Positions 59,620 through 64,000 of a DNA stretch of 64,000 bases are shown here, in pieces. Below the pieces are notes generated by a model that was not told the DNA's origin, did not search any database, and saw nothing but the letters and a program-made list of their open reading frames with translations. The DNA comes from UBA2396 sp038042175 (lineage in GTDB: Bacteria > Planctomycetota > Phycisphaerae > Phycisphaerales > UBA1924): NCBI GenBank assembly GCA_964358855.1, contig CAYHQQ010000007.1, positions 36,805 to 100,804 on the forward strand, given 5' to 3'. Within the stretch, counting starts at the first letter, position 1. The number at the start of each line of letters is the position of its first letter. The position numbers and the translations under genes were made by a program.

Positions 59620-60942
59620 TCAATGGGTTCCCAATCGCTGGTGAATCGCCATGAAGTCATCCCACCGCGCGGTGAAGGCCTCGACGACGATTGGATCGAA
59701 GTGCTTGCCCGACTCCGCGAGGATCATGAGTCTTGCGGCCGCGGGCTCGAAAGCCGGCTTGTAGACTCTTGCCGAACTGAGCGCATCGAAGACGTCGGCG
59801 AGCGCCACGATCCGGGCGCAAAGCGGGATCGCGTCTCCGCCAAGGCGGTCGGGATATCCGGTGGCGTTGAACCTCTCGTGATGGGACCGTGCGATTTCGG
59901 TGGACATCTGCAGGAAGCTGACACCCTTGGTCGACGCCGCGATTTTCCCCAAGGCATCGGCGCCGATGGCGGCATGCTGCTTCATGATCTCGAACTCTTC
60001 GCCGGTAAGGTGCCCGGGTTTGAGCAGGATGCTGTCGGGAATGCCGACCTTTCCGATGTCATGCAGCGGGCTGGCGAGATGCATCTCGGTGACGAAGTTG
60101 GGATTGATCTGTCCGACATAGGGGCCGTGCTGGGCGAGTTCCTGGGCGAGGAGCACCGAGTATGCCCGCATGCGCTCAAGGTGGGCACCGGTCTCTGGAT
60201 CGCGCGACTCGGTGAGTTTCGCCATGGAGAAGACGAGCAGGTCGCGGGATTCGAGCAGTTCCGCTTCTGCGATCTTGCGATCGGTGATGTCAAGACAGTA
60301 CTCGATCATCTGCACGAGGCGCCCGTCGCGGTTGAACACCGGATGGCCGTGCACCTCGACGTGACGCGGTACCCCCGCCGCGCCTGAATGGATGTGTTCG
60401 ACTCGGTAGGGCTTTCGGGTCCGTTTCACATGCTCGACAGGGCAGGGGTCCTTTGCCCCATCGCAGGGGGACGCTCGATGATGTGTCAGTTCGTGGCAGT
60501 GCCTGGAGCCCTGCGGACCGCACGCTCTCGCCGCGGTGTTGGCCATGCTGATGGAGAAATCGTCGATGTTGATCACGAGAAAGGGATGATCCAGCGACTC
60601 GATCACGGTGTGAAGGAATTCCTCGCCGTGGGAGACGCCCAATGCCGGCTTCTGGCCAAGGCGGTGCGGATCAATTACCGGCAGTGAAATATCGGCTCGC
60701 CCAGCGCCCGGGGAATTCGACGGCGAACCGGACTGCTCCGCGCCCGCGGAATCCGTGAGTTCGCGGACCCTTTCGACTACGCGCTCAACCACGCCAAGGG
60801 CGTGCTCAACGCCGGTGGGCTCTGGCGTTCCCGCCTCGCGCGGCGAGTCGGACGGACTGTCCTTGTGGTCAAGCGTGCGGGCGGGCGACCCGGTGTGGGA
60901 CGCAGAAGTCTGCGAGGGCGGCGCTGGGTTCTTCGATGTCAT
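59620..60942 (-). CDS. PAS/HD-GYP cyclic di-GMP phosphodiesterase
   Basis: 440 residues from ATG 60942. Residues about 1-100 are a low-complexity, helical N-terminus; a PAS domain follows (ESLDHPFLVINIDDFSISMA, HCHELTHHRASPCDGAKDPC, MIEYCLDITDRKIAEAELLE). The HD-GYP domain is complete: HLERMRAYSVLLAQELAQ, LHDIGKVGIPDSILLKPG, MKQHAAIGADAL, HHERFNATGYPDRLGG, and ARIVALADVFDALSSARVYK. It should hydrolyse c-di-GMP in the cytoplasm in response to a small-molecule or redox signal at the PAS. Chromosomal, just outside the island. Confidence 0.92.
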   Translation of the reverse strand: MTSKNPAPPSQTSASHTGSPARTLDHKDSPSDSPREAGTPEPTGVEHALGVVERVVERVRELTDSAGAEQSGSPSNSPGAGRADISLPVIDPHRLGQKPALGVSHGEEFLHTVIESLDHPFLVINIDDFSISMANTAARACGPQGSRHCHELTHHRASPCDGAKDPCPVEHVKRTRKPYRVEHIHSGAAGVPRHVEVHGHPVFNRDGRLVQMIEYCLDITDRKIAEAELLESRDLLVFSMAKLTESRDPETGAHLERMRAYSVLLAQELAQHGPYVGQINPNFVTEMHLASPLHDIGKVGIPDSILLKPGHLTGEEFEIMKQHAAIGADALGKIAASTKGVSFLQMSTEIARSHHERFNATGYPDRLGGDAIPLCARIVALADVFDALSSARVYKPAFEPAAARLMILAESGKHFDPIVVEAFTARWDDFMAIHQRLGTH

Positions 60943-61343
60943 TTCTTCACCCCAATCCGGTTGCGGCGATTGCCGCAAACAGATCCGTGCCGAGGCCGTT
61001 CACCGTGAACTTTGCGTCACAGAGGTCCCATTCACTCGATATCGGATATGAATATCAGGTGCTTGAACGCCCGGCGCAATGGAAAGTACAAATTGCCCAC
61101 ATGCGTCCGGCCCGACCCGGAGTGCGCCGACGAGTTCGCACAAAGGAGAGGAGGCCGGTGATCGTCCTTCGCGTCGTGACGACGGCCCATGTTGAGAGCC
61201 AGACGTGCCAACGAGGGTTCACCAACGCCCGCATTCCGCGTTGAATAACGCGACAGGACAATGATTGCCCGCCCTCGCTGGCGCGTCGGGCACTGACACC
61301 TTTGGCGGGGACGGGCTCCCGCTTTCGTTGGGGAAAGGTCGCA
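60943..61343. other. Intergenic region with 20-bp repeat
   Basis: No supported gene. It contains the repeat at 61272-61291. Confidence 0.45.
61272..61291. repeat. Short repeat CCCTCGCTGGCGCGTCGGGC (second copy)
   Basis: Identical to 22624-22643; here in non-coding DNA. Confidence 0.75.
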
Positions 61344-61535
61344 TCACGGGCTGGACGCTCGCGCGACGGAGGCGAGGCTCGCGAGATTCTTCAGGGTTGA
61401 GCTATTGGAAGGCGTGGAAGGAAACGTGACGGGCGCCGGGGCGGGAATGGGCTGGCGTTGAGCGTGGTTCAGGGAATCGTTTGCGACGCCCACGAGCAGG
61501 TCCGAGAGGTTCAGTGGTGGCGTCTGGCCGGGCGG
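61344..61535 (-). pseudogene. C-terminal fragment related to the 63217-63840 gene
   Basis: On the minus strand PPLNLSDLLVGVANDSLN and NSSTLKNLASLASVARASSP match PPLNLSDLLAGVTTNPLD and KSTALINLAGLVPQSRASSA of the gene at 63217-63840. No matching N-terminal part is found upstream, so this is a decayed copy in opposite orientation. Confidence 0.65.
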
Positions 61536-61677
61536 CTCCAGACGGCACGCCGATACCCAGCACGATTCCCTACCGCGCATCAAAAGGCTTGCGCCTAGGT
61601 TGATCTGTCGACCTGATGGACCGAGATTCGTAGTCCAACGGATCAGGCGGCGCTCGGATCCCGCAAGGAGAAAGTTC

Positions 61678-62909
61678 ATGTCAAAGATCTTCAACCGCTT
61701 TGGACATCCTTCCGGCTTGTCCCTCGTGGGCGCGATCGCGCTGGGTGCGATGAGCACCAGCGCGTTGGCGCAGGAATGGAAACCGGTCGTGCTTGATCCC
61801 CCTGGGTCACTCTCTCCGCAGACCACCGGTGTCTGGGGCAATGTGCAGGTGGGATCCGCCTACTACGGCCCAGAGGGCAACGCATATACCCACGCTCTGC
61901 TGTGGCGCGGAGCTGCGGCGCCCCTGGTCGATCTGACGCCGAGTTTTGCGGACTCGTCCGGTGCGAGCGGCGTGTTTGGCGATCAACAGGTTGGAGCGAT
62001 CACGGTCAACGGCGTCACTCACGCCGGCCTTTGGCATGGAACCGCCGCCTCATTCGTTGACCTCGACCCCGCGGGGGGTAGCGGCATGAGCGGCACCTCG
62101 GGATCTCAGCAGGTGGGGAGAAAGGGCGGTCACGCGGTCATGTGGAGCGGCTCGGCCGAATCCATGGTCGACTTGCACCCGGCATTCGCGCTCCAGACTA
62201 GCACGAGCGGGGTGGGCAATGGCCAGCAGGTGGGCTGGGTCTCTTTCAATAACGATTCTGGCCATCAGTTTCACGCCTGCATGTGGCGCGGAACGGCCGA
62301 GTCGTTTGTCGATCTGCACAACGATGCCTGGGAATCCTCTCGGACGACAGGAGTCTCGGCAAACTTTCAGGTTGGATCGATGTTTCCCCGTCCCTTTCAT
62401 GGTTACTCGCACGCGATCCTCTCGAACGGCTCGGCCGCATCGTGGATCGACTTGACTCCGCCGGGACGCGTGTCGTCGGAGGCACTGGGAGGAACGGACG
62501 GCTACCAGGTCGGATGGGTCGAAGATCGGGCCGCACTTTGGACGGGAACCGCCGAGTCGTGGGTGGATCTGAGCGTGTACCTTCCCAGGGGTACATCAAC
62601 TCGTCGGCGAAAAGCATCTGGACCGACGGTCGGACTCTCGCGATCGTCGGGAACGCGTATTCCGAGCAGTTCTTCCCCGAATATGAGATCCTTAGCCATG
62701 CGGTGCTGTGGACCTTGGACCTGGTGGGTCCACCGTGCCCCCCCGACTTCGATGGCGACGGCTCGCTCGACTTCTTCGACTACGACGCCTTTGTCGTGTG
62801 CTTTGAAGGCTCATGCCCGCAGGGGCGCACCGCGGACTTCAATGGCGATGGCACCGTGGACTTCAACGACTACGACGCGTTTGTGGTCGCGTTTGAGACG
62901 GGCTGTTGA
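61678..62909 (+). CDS. Secreted repeat protein with C-terminal dockerin, frameshifted
   Basis: ATG 61678 with AAGGAG seven bases upstream. Signal peptide at residues 1-30. The body has repeats of about 45 residues: GNVQVGSAYYGPEGNAYTHA, HAGLWHGTAASFVDLDP, HAVMWSGSAESMVDLHPAF. Frame 1 loses sense after LSVYLP; another frame continues with GYINSSAKSIWTDGRTLAIV and ends in a complete dockerin (DFDGDGSLDFFDYDAFVVC and ADFNGDGTVDFNDYDAFVVA). One base appears to be missing within 62584-62591 (CCCAGGGG); adding one C restores the protein. It is either a sequencing error or a recent mutation. Role: exported, dockerin-bearing repeat protein. Confidence 0.8.
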
Positions 62910-62950
62910 CCTTTGAGCGCCCCTTCCTGATTTCGAGTTGTGGATCATTC

Positions 62951-62982
62951 AGGAGCGACTCCGACCGGGCGGAGTCGCTCCT
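62951..62982 (+). terminator. Terminator after the dockerin protein gene
   Basis: 12-bp perfect stem (62951-62962 with 62971-62982), 8-nt loop, followed by TTCTCC. About 40 bases after the stop at 62909. Confidence 0.85.
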
Positions 62983-63216
62983 TTCTCCATTCGCGGGCTC
63001 CGCGGCGGCGGTGAGTGATGTTGCAATGCCTGTAAGAGACGAAGAGCGCAGACGGACGCATGGCATCGCGGGCCTGAGGGCAATGGCACCGGGAATCACC
63101 GGCGCGCCACCCCCTCCGCGCATTTCCCGCGCGTCCGACAACTCCAACATGCATCCATTCTTATGGGCCCGTATTACTTTCAAAGCTCCACAAACATTCC
63201 GCCCGACCCATATCGC
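62983..63216. other. Intergenic region
   Basis: No supported gene or site seen apart from whatever promotes the next gene. Confidence 0.4.
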
Positions 63217-63840
63217 ATGACCGCAACCCTCACCCAACCCCTGCCCGTCCCCACCCCCTCGCACACCGAGCTCCTCGGCGGCTACCTCGAGCTCCAGGGC
63301 GATCTCACCGCCCTCTGCGCCCGCTTCTCCCTCAGCGGCGTCCAACTCCTCGCCCTCCTCGAAGACCCATCTTTCCGTCCGCGCTTGAAGGAAATCGACG
63401 AGTTCCTTGTCCGCACCACAATCCTGCGCCTCCAGACCACCGCCGCCGAAGCACTCACCAGCGCCTTCAAGACGGCCACAACTCCCGCCGAACGCTGCCG
63501 CGCAGGCACAAATCTCGCCCGCCTTTCCTTCCACTGGGGCCAGCTCCCCTCTCCGCCCCGCACGCCCCGCGCTCGCCCTCCCGCATCCGACGCCACACCC
63601 ACGCCGACCGCGGCACCGGCCCCAACGCCAGTCCAAACGCCCAGCCAAACGCTCAGCCCCATACCCCCTCTGAACCTCTCGGACCTTCTCGCCGGCGTCA
63701 CAACCAACCCCCTGGACCAACCACAATCCCCGCCCGCACCCCTCCCGCTGCCCATCAACGTGCCCTCCAAGCCATCCAAGAGCACAGCCCTCATCAATCT
63801 CGCCGGCCTCGTCCCTCAGTCGCGTGCGTCCAGCGCGTGA
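63217..63840 (+). CDS. Hypothetical protein with HTH-like N-terminal part and Pro-rich tail
   Basis: 207 residues from ATG 63217. The N-terminal half is helical: ELLGGYLELQGDLTALCARF, SLSGVQLLALLEDPSFRPRL and TTAAEALTSAFKTATTPAER, with a possible helix-turn-helix (LTALCARFSLSGVQLLALLE). The C-terminal half is Pro/Ala/Thr-rich and ends PPLNLSDLLAGVTT...NLAGLVPQSRASSA. A fragment of the same ending lies at 61344-61535. Function unknown. Confidence 0.65.
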   Translation: MTATLTQPLPVPTPSHTELLGGYLELQGDLTALCARFSLSGVQLLALLEDPSFRPRLKEIDEFLVRTTILRLQTTAAEALTSAFKTATTPAERCRAGTNLARLSFHWGQLPSPPRTPRARPPASDATPTPTAAPAPTPVQTPSQTLSPIPPLNLSDLLAGVTTNPLDQPQSPPAPLPLPINVPSKPSKSTALINLAGLVPQSRASSA

Positions 63841-63887
63841 TGTCATGAAGCATGACTTGTTGGGCCTCAATCGGTTCTTTGCGTTGC

Positions 63888-63962
63888 AGGCCGGAGGCCT
63901 GAACGTAAATAGCCGGGGGCGCAGCCCCCGGTGAACGATGAAGTGTGAATTGGACCCCGGAG
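63888..63962. repeat. Palindromic element, second copy (partial)
   Basis: 63888-63932 matches 19628-19672 in queA (44 of 45 bases), and TGGACCCCGGAG recurs at nearly the same distance (63951-63962 versus 19690-19701). The inverted half seen in queA is not present before the right edge. Confidence 0.85.
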
Positions 63963-64000
63963 ATCTTGCCATATGGCATACCGGTTTTGATCAACCGGGG

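Noticed and set aside
62863..63972. 369-codon minus-strand ORF at the right end
   Set aside because: Low-complexity Gly/Glu-rich shadow of the plus-strand gene at 63217.

Overview
The window is high-GC bacterial DNA, most likely from a planctomycete of the Phycisphaerae type. Evidence: secreted proteins ending in GC-type dockerins (left edge and near 62.9 kb), type-II/IV pseudopilin-like proteins with the RAFTLIELLVVIAI leader and a FFDGH motif, a PEP-CTERM-like tail ending GLGGVVSLRRRR, several ECF sigma/anti-sigma pairs, a DUF1080 hydrolase, a SPINDLY/OGT-like glycosyltransferase, and palindromic repeats at convergent gene ends. The genus cannot be told from the sequence alone.

Left chromosomal part (1-41.5 kb). 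A subtilase with a dockerin runs in from the left edge, followed by a CpeT/CpcT-like lipoprotein. Two ECF sigma modules lie around a DUF4286 gene; the second has an anti-sigma-like protein whose outer half looks like a pseudopilin. Next come a DUF1080 protein, a TPR-glycosyltransferase, uvrA, two tandem pseudopilins with duplicated promoters, tatA, a beta-helix/PA14 protein, queA (carrying an in-frame palindromic repeat), a peptidoglycan amidase, a truncated aldehyde-dehydrogenase-like protein, a peroxiredoxin-GNAT fusion, a Nudix hydrolase, an M50-like protein lacking the HExxH histidines, a rhomboid protease, RNase R, an NAD-binding epimerase, an ABC ATPase, an oxidoreductase/isomerase pair, a PEP-CTERM protein, a SYLF lipoprotein, a NagB-PIG-L fusion, an isolated atpC, a FecCD permease and purD.

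Integrated island (41.5-59.4 kb). The initiator tRNA gene (41501-41574) is the left boundary. The last 42 nt of the tRNA plus 2 nt recur exactly at 59320-59363, giving a 44-bp direct repeat around about 17.8 kb. A second terminator-like hairpin lies just outside the right copy, as expected if the original tRNA terminator was displaced. Inside are a DUF2924 gene translationally coupled to a large serine recombinase, a winged-helix regulator, a complete type-I Wadjet anti-plasmid system (jetA, jetB, jetC, jetD with 4-8 bp overlaps), and a divergent Fic protein separated from jetA by a 307-bp region with repeated operator-like sites. The right third holds a CoA-transferase, a short-chain dehydrogenase fragment, a secreted protein with seven 43-residue repeats and a HigA-like HTH protein.

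Right chromosomal part (59.4-64 kb). This holds a PAS/HD-GYP c-di-GMP phosphodiesterase, a decayed fragment related to a gene 2 kb further on, a secreted repeat-dockerin protein with an apparent one-base frameshift, a hypothetical protein, and a second copy of the palindromic element that sits in queA.
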